Origin: Erythrobasidium yunnanense
Lineage: Eukaryota > Basidiomycota > Cystobasidiomycetes > Erythrobasidiales > Erythrobasidiaceae
DNA: 64,000 nucleotides
Reading direction: 5' to 3'
Assembly (NCBI GenBank): GCA_001600175.1
Contig: BCJC01000002.1
Span: forward strand, 1,709,111 to 1,773,110
Shown: positions 1 through 10,537 of the stretch, piece by piece
How the letters are laid out: every line of letters starts with the position of its first letter
Numbering within the stretch: the stretch's first letter is position 1
Notes under the pieces: generated by a model
Database searches by the model: none
The model's input: the letters and a program-made list of their open reading frames with translations, nothing else
What the model was told of the DNA's origin: nothing
Program-made: the position numbers and the translations under genes

Positions 1-564
1 TCGGTGCTGGTCTGTTCCAACTGCTCGATGGAAGTACATCCCAGCCCGAATGGATTGGATATACCTTTCTGTACGGTATCGGGCTCGGATCCGCTTTCCA
101 GGTGGGTTTACGAGTCTATTCGCATATATATTGTCGATAGGTCAGTCTGCTGACGCCGAATTGCCTTCCGTTTCGCCTTTCTGCAGATGCCATTCATCAT
201 TTCCCAGACTTTCGGCAAGGGTTTACAAACGGAGACAGGCAGTTCGATCGTGATATTCTTCCAGACACTTGGTGGCTGTCTCGTGGTGGCTATGTCCCAA
301 TCCATCTACGCCAACGTCTTCAAGAACGAGATCATGAAGATTACCGCCGCCGGTCTGGATCAAGAAGCCATCATCGCTGCGGGAGCTACAGGGTTCAGAT
401 CCTTTGTACCTGCTGATGTCCTTCCTCTGGTCGTATCTGCCGCGATGTTTGCCATTAGCAGGGCCTTTATTCCGGCCGTAGTCTTCATCGGCCTCAGTCT
501 CGTCACCGCTTTACCTCTTCCCTGGGCTTCAATCAAGGGTATGCAGACCGCTGGAGGTGCATAA
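1..564 (+). CDS. MFS transporter, C-terminal part (cut by window edge)
   Basis: Exons 1-101 and 187-564, with an intron of 85 nt (GTGGGT...CTGCAG). The reading frame begins at base 3 and is open at the left edge, so only the last ~159 residues are present. The fragment holds hydrophobic helices separated by short loops: one ending GIGLGSAFQ, one around the QTLGGCLVVAMSQSIYANVF stretch, and a final pair near AMFAISRAFIPAVVFIGLSL. This pattern, with the stretch FVPADVLPLVVSAAMFAISRAF near the end, resembles the C-terminus of 14-helix drug:proton antiporters (DHA2 type). The substrate cannot be told from this part. Plasma-membrane location is inferred from the family. Confidence 0.8.
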
Positions 565-953
565 GCTACCTTCCTCTACCCTATCTATCCCCTGCATCTA
601 TCTCCGATCGCCCGTCACATGCGAAGTCTCCAGTCACGTAGCCGGTAGTACTATTTCAGTTCGTAAGAGTTACAGCAGTGTCACACTTTCCATCGTACGC
701 TTAGAAAGCTACAATAGTCTGTAGAATAGTCTCTAGATTCTAGATTTAATCCGGCTGAGCTTCCGCAAGCTCACGCTGCTACAATCGTTTCACCTTCAGA
801 TCTTCCTTGCATGCACACCTCACTCCACGACTGACGTACTCGCTTTGGTCGGTCCTTATCTGAGGTTACCCCTATTTTGAGGCTTTGACGCACGTTCAGA
901 ATTGAGTGAGCTTCTTGGCTTCTAACGACTTTGAGCCTTACGAGGAGGCCGAA
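565..953. other. intergenic: 3' flank of MFS gene and 5' flank of TPS2
   Basis: About 390 bases with no supported gene. It must hold the terminator of the transporter and the promoter of the trehalose phosphatase gene. The latter may have a further 5' exon here: the frame is open upstream of the chosen ATG back to about 921, without another ATG. Confidence 0.5.
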
Positions 954-3900
954 ATGGTGCAAGACGCTGTCCATCACAGCGAAGGGCGCGCGCCAGCGTG
1001 GAAAGAGGACGAGTGAGGGCTCAACGCTGCGCCTATGCAGTCCAGAAAACAAGCCAAATTCTGACGGAAATACGGTCGTAGATGGGAGCCGCCTGAGCCT
1101 ACTGGACACCTGATGCCTCTGGAAGAGCTGCGAAACAAGATTGCGACCGTCCAGCAAGATCATGCGAAGAAAGGACACATCCAAGTTTCGGGCAGAGTCA
1201 TGTCCGCGCGACCTCAAGCTAGCAAATAATGCATAGCTAATATCATTTTAACAGCTTCGTATGCCACACTCTGCCATATACGTGCAGCTACGTCAACGAA
1301 CAGGACGGCCCTCAACCGACTCGGACACATCCTCAAAACACTGAAGTCGTAGCATCTGACGGCGTTTCAGATAAACCGTTGCATACACCAACTGTATCAG
1401 CCGAAGTACCAGCTCCACGACGCGATTCCAATCAACCTTTGTCGCCAAGCTCCATTTACCGCCCGGCCGGAGGTACATCCACTGTCGAGCAAAGTCAAGA
1501 TCAAGGCAAAGGCAGATGGATACTCAGTCCAAGAAGAGTACATGCCGCCTTGAATGCAGGCGTCAAGAGTCTGGCAGAGAACAATAAGGTCCTCATGCTT
1601 GCTTGGCCAGGCGATCTGCGAGACACGAAGGGAGAGAAGATAGGCGCCGGCAGTCTATCTGCAGAACAGAAGAAGGAGCTTGAAGAAGGCTTCCAAGATA
1701 TTTCTGGTCGAAGCGAATCGTCCGGAGTAGCTTGTGTTCCCGTATGGATGGACGATAAGACTGCTTCTACCTTCTATAACGAATACTGTAAGGCATTCTT
1801 GTGGCCTACTTTCCACTACCTTGGCCTTACGGATCATCAAGAGAAGGACAAAGAAGCCAGAGCCTGGAAGGCATACTACGATGCTAACGTCGCATACGCA
1901 GAGAAGGTCGCCGAGGTTTACAGAGAAGGCGATCTAGTAAGTGGTAGCTCGATCGAGACTGCGGAGTATTCACACTGATGATGCGACCCTCAGATCTGGG
2001 TGCAAGACTACCATCTCCTCCTTGTACCTCAAATGCTTCGCGCCAAGTTCCCAGATGCTGCAATCGGTCTCTTCCTACACTCTCCCTTCCCCTCCAGCGA
2101 GTTCTTCCGCTGTCTTTCTCGGCGCGAAGCCATCTTGAACGGCATGCTTGGTGCCAATCTATGCTGTTTCCAGACCTATTCCTACGGTCGCCATTTCCTT
2201 TCTTCTTGTGTTCGAGTATGTGGCTACGAGCCGCTAGAAGGAGGTATTGGAGTCGATGCCAAAGGATCGATTACGAGCATAGCTTATTGCCCGATTGGCA
2301 TCGACTCTGATAGAATCGAAGTGGAAAGGAAAGCAGAGGGAGTACTGCCGAAGATTGAAGCTCTCAGACAGCTATACAAGGGAAAGAAAGTCATCGTCGG
2401 TAGAGATAAGCTTGACTCGACAAAAGGTGTGCTGCCCAAGGTAAGCACTCTCCTGTCGGCCTTTGTGCTATATCTTTTGACTGATGGAGAATTGGCTGAT
2501 CTCTTTGTATAGCTTGAGGCCTTCGAGGCATTCCTAGAGCGATACCCCGAATGGATCGGTAACGTCGTGCTGATTCAGGTAACAACACCTACGACAAACG
2601 ATTCGCCAACTGTAGCGCGGAAGATCTCCCGTCTAGTGGATCACATCAACGTGTGTTTGAATTGATTGAAGGTAACCTACTGCAACGGCTGACCTGGCTT
2701 GAACTGTTAGGGTACATACGGCAACCTCAGCTTCGCACCTCTGCATCACTACCATCAGATGATAGAACGAGAGGTGCGATTCACTTAACCCTTCTCAGGG
2801 CAAGGCTGATTGCGAATCCAGGAATATTTCGCCCTGCTTTCTGTAGCTGATCTGGCCTTGATCACTTCGATACGCGACGGAATGAACACAACAAGCATGG
2901 AATACGTTCTCTGCCAGAACGAAAGTAAAAATCCGCTTATTCTATCCGAATTTACCGGCGTTACCGGAAGCATGATCGAGGCTGTTCGAGTCAATCCCTG
3001 GGACGCGAATGGATGTGCGAGAGCCATCAACCAGTGTCTGACCATGGGAGAGGAAGAAAAGGCTAAAAGGCATACTGTATGTTCGCGTACCCTTGGTGCA
3101 GATTATCAGGACTCATCGACCCTTGAGCAGCAACTGCACAAGCGCGTTACGACACAGACCGCTGCTGTATGGGCGCATACTCTTGTGCTGCGGCTCCTGG
3201 AGAGCCTGAAGCAGGATCCTGCACATGACAATACACCTCGTCTAGATTTGGAGTTCGCTACGAATCGCTTCACCGAGTCGAAAAAGAGGCTGCTCATGTT
3301 TGATTATGGTGCGCTAATTGCGATGCTCTCTCGGCGCTGTACTAACAAGTCGCACAGATGGCACCCTCACACCGATAGTCAAGGTACCTTCCGCTGCCGT
3401 ACCCTCAGCAAGTCTTCTCAAATCCTTGGAGACACTGTGTGCGGACCCTCGCAACGTAGTCTACATCATCTCAGGGCGTGACGGAGACTTCCTTTCCGAG
3501 CACCTTGGACATATCAAGAACCTCGGTTTCTCTGCTGAGCATGGAAGCTTCTTGAAGGAGCCTGGCGAGACGAAATGGAAGAATTTGACAGAGCATATCG
3601 ATATGAGCTGGATGACGGATGTCGAGGAGATCTTCCGATGTAAGTTCCGCTTATTAGCGCGTTAGGTGAAGGCTAAAGGATGCGGCTGTAGACTACGAAG
3701 CGAGAACGACTGGCTCTTTCGTCGAGAAGAAGCGTGCTAGCGTGACCTTCCATTATCGCAACGCAGATCCCGAATACGGCGAGTTCCAGGCGAAAGAATG
3801 CCAAGCGCTGCTAGACACGCTGGTCGAGAAGCTGCCTATCGATGTTCTGGTTGGCAAGAAGAACCTCGAAGTGCGACCTGCTCATACACACAAAGGAGAG

Positions 3901-4339
3901 ATCGTCAAGCGCTTGACGTACCAGCACGCCGATTCTGACTTCTTGATCTGTGCGGGTGACGACAAGACAGATGAGGTGAGTCTAGCATCTCACACAATTT
4001 CTACTGCCGCTAATGCTTCTGCAGGACATGTTCCGTGCCGTCTTTGCCATCGAATCTACGGAGGCGGATTCACAAGATGGCCATCTTATGGTGACACCTC
4101 CGCCCTCCCTCGCGCTCTTCCCTGCCCTCGCTCAAACATTAGGCACTTCGAACGGAGATGCTGCCAAGCCAGACTCGAACGGCTCAACAGACCTCAAGCC
4201 TCAGCGCACGAACCTAACGCGGGATGACCTGTTTAGTCTGGCTATTATACCCCCAGCATCGCGCAAGACGATAGCTCGATGGTATTTACCTGAGCCTACG
4301 GACCTCATAGACTTCCTTGAACGACTAAGCAAGCTATAG
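954..4339 (+). CDS. TPS2: trehalose-6-phosphate phosphatase (TPS2 type: GT20-like plus HAD phosphatase)
   Basis: Eleven exons: 954-1012, 1082-1201, 1255-1936, 1994-2440, 2513-2650, 2711-2773, 2822-3076, 3131-3308, 3358-3639, 3692-3975, 4025-4339, giving about 940 residues. The N-terminal half is a trehalose-phosphate-synthase fold (VFVCHTLPYTCSYV, then IWVQDYHLLLVPQMLR, RDGMNTTSMEYVLCQ). The C-terminal half is the phosphatase: FDYDGTLTPI near residue 645, split by the intron 3309-3357, then YIISGRDG and GDDKTDEDMF. In Tps2 proteins the phosphatase makes trehalose from trehalose-6-phosphate in the cytosol and the GT20 part mainly holds the synthase complex together. The start is the least certain point, because the frame is open further upstream. 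The intron at 3077 could end at 3127 or 3130 (in frame either way). The intron at 1202 has a weak donor, GTCCGC. Confidence 0.92.
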
Positions 4340-4522
4340 ACATTTTACCTTCACCGAAATAAGTGATCTCTTTTTGGGTAGGGAGTGTGTATGTACGATG
4401 TATACATCACTATAGACTGCAGATTTAGCAATTAGTAGCCCGTTAGCAGTAGTTTATACGCAAATGATGTCACCAGGTTCAGCTCGCCTCTCCTCTGCTT
4501 CGGTCCTCAAAAACACTTCACC

Positions 4523-4931
4523 ATGTCCACCTCTCAGAATACTGCTACTTCCATCGTACACGGCCCAGCTGCAGAAGCCTTACGTGCTGAACAAGGGCAG
4601 AGCCAGCCAGTGGGCCAAGGGAATCAAGCGCCGACCACGGGAACCGTACAGGATTTCAAGAGCAACCAGAATTCCTTCTCCGATTCAGCAAAGGGCTACG
4701 CACGAGAGATCGCAGGAAAGGTCTTTGGTAAGGAGCACGAGGTGAGAAGAGGCTCTTGACAGCAAGCCGAAATACTGATGTTCTAACGCAGGTGCAGCAG
4801 GGACAGGCTGTCCGAAGAGTGGGCCATACCAGGAGCAATGCTCTTTAAGTACTGATGTATGATTATTGCAGGGCGAGCTGTCTCCAGAAGAAGCGAAAGC
4901 TACGATCACGAAAGAGAACACAGCTGTATGA
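4523..4931 (+). CDS. small hydrophilic protein, 101 residues, unknown function
   Basis: Exons 4523-4741, 4792-4818 and 4872-4931; introns have GTGAGA...CGCAG and GTGGGC...TTGCAG ends and clear CTAAC/CTGAT branch sites. The product is rich in Gln, Ala, Gly, Ser and charged residues, has a single tryptophan-free chain and no membrane segment or signal peptide. A middle part, FSDSAKGYAREIAGKVFGKE, could form an amphipathic helix, and the end is SPEEAKATITKENTAV. Such composition recalls LEA/hydrophilin-like stress proteins, but I recognise no family. It follows TPS2 by only 183 bases on the same strand; a shared role in desiccation or heat stress is speculation. Without the second splice the frame would end at 4848. 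Confidence 0.6.
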
Positions 4932-5112
4932 TGTTTTCAGAGAGCGCCTACAGGACTATGAAATGCAACAACAGTCGTAATGTAACAGAGTGACGTGTCC
5001 ACGGAGATCAAGCTAGAGCGTACATGCTCCCTTCACGTCATGAAACCCTCTACCTGGCGGCCGCTGTCCAAGCCTATCAGCACACTACCACAGAATGATG
5101 ATTAACCTCAAC

Positions 5113-5860
5113 TTACGTATCGCTGTACATGGCAAACACCAGTGAGAATTGAGGGAACAATTTGGCACCGTCAGCATAGGCGTTCGCACACTAGCCAGAG
5201 AGATTTTTAGCCGTCTAAAGTGATAGATTGCGCTCACCTACTTCACACTCACCGCGTCGCAGCCTGCCGGGCATTCGTAATGATTGGCATCCGGTCTTGG
5301 GGCAGTCTGGAGGTCCGGGATGAGTGTGACTTTAAATGAGCACAACGGAATCATTTGCACATACCGAAATATCGAAAGCCTGCCAAATCTTCTTTCCATT
5401 GGTCTCTCCAGTCTCGTAATCTGGTCAAAAACGTCAGGGATTATTAAATCACGCTCACAGCGATTCACGCACAGATAGCTCCCGACGCAGTGCCCCACCC
5501 GGCTGGGTACGGTCCAGACATCAATAGGTTGGCACCTGCATTTGGCGAGGCGATTCCCGTATCGAACCACACCGCACGGTCGTTTGGCTTATCGAAAATG
5601 CGATTAGGCTCTTCGTCATGTTTCTGGCCAACTTTGAAAGGGCAGCCATCCCTTCGAACAGTCGACAGAGGGACTTAGCGTCTCGTATCTGGATTGTCTG
5701 GTAGCGGGAGGGGCACTTACTTCTTGGCTACCCATATCTCACCATTCGCAAACATGGCAACATAGCCTATGCCAGCTGGGTATACGAAGGCTCCATCACC
5801 AGCTATTGCAGCTGTGGCAGAAGCCGCGAGGGCGATGAGAGGTGGGATAAAGGAGCGCAT
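5113..5860 (-). CDS. small secreted protein, 168 residues, four cysteines
   Basis: Exons (minus strand) 5860-5721, 5651-5473, 5420-5365, 5306-5253, 5190-5113; all introns are GT-AG and all phases agree. It starts with a typical signal peptide, MRSFIPPLIALAASATAAIA, likely cut before GDGAFVYP. The mature part is about 148 residues with aromatic- and glycine-rich stretches and cysteines in KDGCPF, YECPAGC and CDACAN. No transmembrane segment or GPI signal follows. I recognise no family; it could be an effector, cell-wall or enzyme-inhibitor type protein. The last stop lies next to a GTAAGT, so a further 3' exon is possible. It is the last of three minus-strand genes with the two paralogues upstream but shows no clear similarity to them. 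Confidence 0.72.
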
Positions 5861-6192
5861 GCTTGTCTGTCCAGCTGGTGTGAGATCGAGTTGCAGAAGC
5901 ACAAGTACGACAGAAAACTGTCATGGGCCATTTTGAGTTTCACTTGTCAAAGGGTATTCGACAGGCATCCGTCCGAGGCAACAGCAAAGATGGCTCGCGT
6001 CCACTTCCGTATGCGATACGCCTCGGCCTCGTGGCGGCTTGGGAGCGTGACCGGCACGTCCTCAGCTGTCGTAGGTCGGCCACCGCGAGACTGGTTTGCG
6101 CCGATAGGCCGGTCAAAAAACCTTCTGTAAATAGCAGGAGTGCTGACGGAGCAAGAACGAGTCTACATTACGTACGATGTTGACGTTTCGGA
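5861..6192. other. intergenic spacer of about 330 bases
   Basis: Lies between the start of the secreted protein gene and the stop of the upstream paralogue. It should hold the promoter of the former. I see no coding exon, repeat or RNA gene. Confidence 0.5.
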
Positions 6193-6923
6193 CTAGGCAG
6201 AAAGTAGCGACTTCGCAGCATAGTACTTGTTGGCCTCGGCATGGTACCAGATTGCATCTCCTTTCTCAAGTTTCTTCCATTCGCCCGGAGCGAAGTCAAA
6301 AGCGTCCATATACATGTTGTAGGACTTTGGCAGCTGGAAGAAGCCTGCAAAGCTGTACCGGCAAGGAGGATTGAGGGTAGAGCCGTCGTACAGCTTGCCG
6401 TCCCATGAGTTCTGGAACAGGAGCGCGCCCCACTTATAGGAATTCGTAGCCAGATCTGACTTGGTCTTCTTGACCTCGCCATTGGGTGTAATCAGGTTGA
6501 AGGAATAATCGGAATCATTCTGCTCGGAACGGCATTTACCCAACATGCCTGCGTATGTGTAGCTGCTGATGAGCGCTGGCTTCATCGACCCGATCTGGCT
6601 ACTCCGGAGTCGATCTTCAGCTCAGGACGTTACTGCGCTGGCCACTGTTCGCTTACACTGAAGCACGCCTTGACCCAGCAGAGCCGGCATTGGGACCGAC
6701 ACCGATGCTACCAGACCGTCGGCAGTCTTGTCCGTTGCTGCTCAAACCATATCAGCGTGTTTTTAATGCTGCTAACACACCGGATCGAGCAAGGGACGCC
6801 CTTTCCTCTAATCGGCGGACCAGCTTACAGTGAAGGCTTGCGAGCATGACCGTGGGTATCGGTCCTACTAGATGATTGTCTTAGAGGCATGGATGGTCTT
6901 TGGTTACCAGGGATTCCCGACAT
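6193..6923 (-). CDS. paralogue B of an unrecognised family: PKA-motif tail plus WDGKLYDG domain, 194 residues
   Basis: Exons 6923-6829, 6740-6657 and 6598-6193; junctions are phase 2 and 2. No signal peptide. The N-terminal ~60 residues are basic, Ser/Gly-rich and low complexity, with RKPSL at 28-32 and RRASV at 56-60, both matching the PKA consensus R-R/K-x-S-hydrophobic. The C-terminal ~130 residues form a likely globular domain with YAGMLGKC, FQNSWDGKLYDGSTL, YSFAGFF and KGDAIWYHAEANKYYAAKSL. The gene at 7545-8452 has the same exon layout and clearly similar motifs, so this is a tandem duplicate. The acceptor of exon 2 is tandem (6740 or 6737). Function unknown. I recognise no Pfam-type family. 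Confidence 0.72.
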
Positions 6924-7544
6924 GATGTCTGCTTGTTGAGGCTGTCGATCTCAGATCGTTTCGAAGTATCGCTTATATGGAGGCTGAGAGAGATTGGATG
7001 AGACTTGTAGCTATCTTTCGACATGCCTGACCTGGACGACACCCAGATAGCCCTTGTTACATAGGAGGGCGGATTCCGAACACGGCAAACTTGCGGGCCA
7101 GATCATTTGGACAGCTTAGTCGTGTGATCGATATTGCAGGATAGAGTGCTATGTATGCCATGTCATTGACAATGCGTGCGAGTCTGCGAGCTCGCGTTAC
7201 AGATTTCGTGCCTCGTCCGTGCAGGAAAGGAAAACAATACGAATGACTTGAAGGGCTGGATAGATCCAGCAGTGGGGCGAATATTAGCAGAAAAAAAATG
7301 TAGTCGTGGGCAAGCCAGAGCAGAGCGGGCGGATATTGAGAGCGGGATAAGGAGGAAGGGCAGCAGCAAGGGTAGCCCAGCTGATTGCAAATGATTGTAA
7401 ACCAAGGTCCATCATGCTAAGAAGCTAGTCATATTGGAGGACGTTGCATCGAGTCAGCGTGAAGCGGAGCCGAGAACAGGCTTGACTTTCTGAAAGACCA
7501 GGCTTGCCGATAGTGCTGAGAGTATATACATCCAGGCTTGGAAT
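6924..7544. other. intergenic spacer between the two paralogues
   Basis: About 620 bases. It includes the promoter of paralogue B and the 3' end of paralogue A. A 72-codon open frame on the plus strand (7176-7394) has no splice sites, homology or codon pattern to support it. Nothing else seen. Confidence 0.5.
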
Positions 7545-8452
7545 CTACAAGCTACCAGGATTCCTCATTACCCAATTGGCAGAGTAGTAAAGCTCCGTAT
7601 TGATGTTGTACCAAATATGATCGCCCTTGCTCACCTCGCTGAGTTGCCCAGACTGGAAGCACGCGGTGGCTTTGCCTATATGGCTGTAGAATGGAACGTT
7701 GGCCTTGGCCTCCCCCTTCCGGTCCACCAAAGTGACGGTCCCACCGGCACCTTCATTCTGAAAGGAGCTCAAGGATTTATATATGCCAGCCCATCGAAAG
7801 CTATAAGCAGGGGCCAGGGCGCATCCGTCGTAGAGCTTGCCATCCATCGGGTTCTCAAACAGGAGATTTCCCTCTTTGACGCGGATTCGGCCTAGATCAG
7901 CTGACTCCCTGGTGCTCGTCTTCCCATTGGACAGCAGTATATCGGCGACGAATGTCACACCATCCTGATAGTAGACGCAGCGACCAGTTAACATGCCTAT
8001 ATAACGGTACTCGATGGTTTGGCTGGCACTTGCGAGAGATCAACAACATCAGCTCCCGACGACTTCTGCTGACTTAAGAAGTACCTACAGAGATCCTCGC
8101 CGAGACACATTGCGAGACCCAGGAGTGCTCCCGATATTGCCAGACGGCCGGCGATAATGACCCTTGGGAGTGTTCTGCGTCGGACCAGTCGGGGCACCAT
8201 TGGATAGACTGGGCCGTCTGTTCTGATCGATGCTAGGGCGTCTCTTGTGGTCAGTGAGCACCGCTGGCTGCACGACCGTTCCATCGATGGCTGGATTACC
8301 AGTTCTACAGGAAATAAAGGAGGTGAGTGAGCTGGGCGACTCGATGCAGCCTAGTTGACATACAGAGAGGTTCTACGGGCCCCAGTCTGAGACATTCTGC
8401 CAGTTGACTGCCTGGAAGGCATACCGGGTCTCTGAGGATTTGTTGCTGCCAT
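7545..8452 (-). CDS. paralogue A of an unrecognised family: four PKA-type sites in tail plus MDGKLYDG domain, 262 residues
   Basis: Exons 8452-8364, 8304-8089 and 8028-7545, phase 2 at both junctions. The first ~105 residues are polar and basic with PKA-like sites RRTSL (26-30), RRPSI (51-55), RRPSL (59-63) and RRGSL (98-102), plus RRPSG at 81-85. The rest is a domain shared with the neighbour at 6193-6923: YRYIGMLTGRC, FENPMDGKLYDGCAL, YSFRWAGIYKS and KGDHIWYNINTELYYSANWV. No signal peptide or membrane helix, so cytosolic or nuclear location is likely. The middle exon is symmetric (phase 2-2), and each junction interrupts the Leu codon that ends an RRxSL motif. The family is unknown to me; regulation by cAMP-dependent kinase is only inferred from the motifs. 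Confidence 0.75.
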
Positions 8453-9184
8453 GTTTCGCGCTGTGTTCTTCGTAATTTGCTTTGCTTATAGTGCTTGGAA
8501 TGGAGAGAAACCAAGTCGGATAGGTGAGTCGAAGCCAGATAAGTAGTTATCCCCTTGAAGTAGCAGATCCTGGGAGGGAGCCCGCGCCCATTGTTAGCGG
8601 GGTTTTTCCGCGCACGGCTTGCTTGCGATTTCAGGCGTCCGTACACAGTCGTCGCTCCCGAATCGCTAGATCGCCGGTGCACCAGCGCAGTGGAGCATAC
8701 ACGAAGTGGATTTATCGCTCGAGTGCCGCTGAATCTGGGCCTAGAGGGAGGGCAGAGGGCAGAGTGGTGCAGGAAGGGAGGTCATCGTTCGTATTCTTAC
8801 TCGACGCAGGGGAGAAGTGTCAGGTTGGGAAGGTCGTTTGATATCCAGCTCGTGCCCCGGCCTATCGATAGGCCGGGGCACGAGCTTCGACGCGACTGAC
8901 GCAGAGATTGGGCAGATTGTGAGGAAATGTCAGTCGTAGTATAGCATGCTTAAAGGTAGTCTTCCTGATAATGGCTGCTTTCGAGTTGTTGAAAAGCAGA
9001 GCTGTGACCAGGCTTGACTTCCTGACGATTGTTCACGCCTAAGTCACCAAAACGACGTTCAGGTATAATACTACTATCTATGTTGATGTGACTAACGCTA
9101 AGAGTAGGTAGCGATCTGGTCCCGCGCGGTCTCATCGCAGACAGCAATCATGGCCAAAATCACAGATCTGACGAGATCCTCGAG
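8453..9184. other. divergent intergenic region upstream of paralogue A and the F-box-like gene
   Basis: About 730 bases with no supported gene. It lies between two divergent genes and should carry both promoters. Its one striking feature is the 40-bp palindrome at 8847-8886. Confidence 0.55.
8847..8886. repeat. perfect 40-bp palindrome (inverted repeat, no spacer)
   Basis: The left arm AGCTCGTGCCCCGGCCTATC at 8847-8866 is followed at once by its exact reverse complement at 8867-8886; the symmetry breaks at the next base on each side (C at 8846, T at 8887). The arms are GC-rich and could form a 20-bp stem with no loop, i.e. a cruciform in DNA or an intermolecular duplex. It lies about 395 bases upstream of paralogue A and about 300 upstream of the F-box-like gene. 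Confidence 0.95.
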
Positions 9185-10278
9185 ATGACATTCCGGCTTC
9201 TCGAGCCGACCAATCCTTATCTGCACATCGTCGAGGACGAGGAACTCAGAGGTCTGGCCAAACTTGCCCGACTGACTGCTTCAACCCAAATCTGCAAACG
9301 CTTCTATAGTGTCGCATCACCACTGCTGCATCAATACCGCTACATATATATAAACTTGTCAAGAAACATCTCGGAGAAGCAAATTGCACCACAGCTGGCG
9401 CGTCTGAGCCAATCCCCAGCAGTGCCTGGTCTGGAGCTCCTCCTCGACATAGAACGTACCAGCACAGTACTCGTTCACTTAGCTGGAACACTGATGGCCC
9501 AGAGTCTACGAAGCATCTCACTGTACCTTTTCGGCGATTCCACCGAAGCCTTCGACTTACGCTCATTATGCCGCCTTCGTAACCTTGCGTGGCTAAAGAT
9601 AACTCTTCATTCAAATCAGGGTATTGTGACTCCGCTGTCGTCCGAGCTGCCCTCCATGCAAGGGCTTGTCATACGCACACGCAGGACACTCTCGCAAACA
9701 ATCGCTGGTCTCTCGTTAGCAGCTGCGCCTGCACTGAAAACCCTCGACATTGGCAGCAGCGTTCTCGAGGACCCATCAGGCGGTCCGACTCTTTGGAGAA
9801 GAGCTCTGGGTGAGCAGGCATTACCAGGAAACACCACCCTTCAGATCACTGTGGAGACCGGCACAAGCCGCCTGTCTCACTTACTTGAGGAGATCGCTGT
9901 ATACTTTCCGTCTATCAAGACACTCAATTTACTCTACCGCGTGCAAGCCGTCTGGCGATATGATCTGGCTATACAGACTCTGTGTCCTGGGCTTACATTC
10001 CTGTCATAAGCCCTAGCAGTGCGCATAGATTCAAGATGCTTCTGGAGGACACTACGAAGGGCATGCTCGCCAGGACTGGATTGAAGAGGATACACATCGA
10101 AACCTGCTGGATGGAAGAGCATTGGGGAACTTTGAACACATCAGAGCTGATAGAACTATCGAAGGACGCTCGTACAGCAAGCAGTCTGAATGGTCTGGAC
10201 TTGACCCCGAGGGATCTCACCGAAATATTGGAAGGACTGCCGATTGCGTTTGGTGAGGAAGACGAATACGGCTGGTGA
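9185..10278 (+). CDS. F-box/leucine-rich-like protein; frame changes near 9982
   Basis: The first part (9185-9981) encodes a protein with an F-box-like start. In frame just upstream of the ATG is SDEILE, followed by MTFRLLEPTN, then LTASTQICKRFYSVASPLLH, a common pattern of fungal F-box proteins. After this come leucine-rich stretches. The second part (10020-10278) lies in another frame and ends in EEDEYGW. A 38-nt interval with GT...AG ends (9982-10019) would join the two in frame, but that is shorter than any other intron here. A one-base frameshift or sequence error is as likely. The true start may be in an upstream exon. A role as substrate adaptor of an SCF ubiquitin ligase is inferred from the F-box pattern only. 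Confidence 0.5.
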
Positions 10279-10537
10279 TTTTGAATCATGTGGAGAGGAC
10301 CATTGGTGCCTTCAATACTGTGCCCTGCCTCTGCGGTCTTTTTCGCCTAGATTAGCGTTGTAGCGGAAGCTCGGGCGTTTCTTTGCTGTCAATGAAGGAA
10401 TAGCATACTCGGATTCAATCTGTCTAGCATCACAGCGTAATCAAACTTGCCTAAAGCATAGCCGAGTGCCAGCTGAACGCGATCCACTTGCAGCTTTGCG
10501 GGTCAGCTTGGTACCTATTCGCGCGTGCCGGGCCTTC

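Noticed and set aside
3077-3130. Reading TPS2 through 3077-3130 without an intron
   Set aside because: The frame is open, but GTATGT and a CAG acceptor plus family alignment (AKRHTQLHKRV) favour removal.
7176-7394. 72-codon open frame on the plus strand between the paralogues
   Set aside because: No splice sites, no recognisable sequence, random-looking composition; most likely chance.
8847-8886. Palindrome as an adaptor remnant (GGCACGAG resembles old cDNA-linker ends)
   Set aside because: Only eight bases match and no EcoRI core is present; kept as a genomic palindrome, with the artefact possibility noted.
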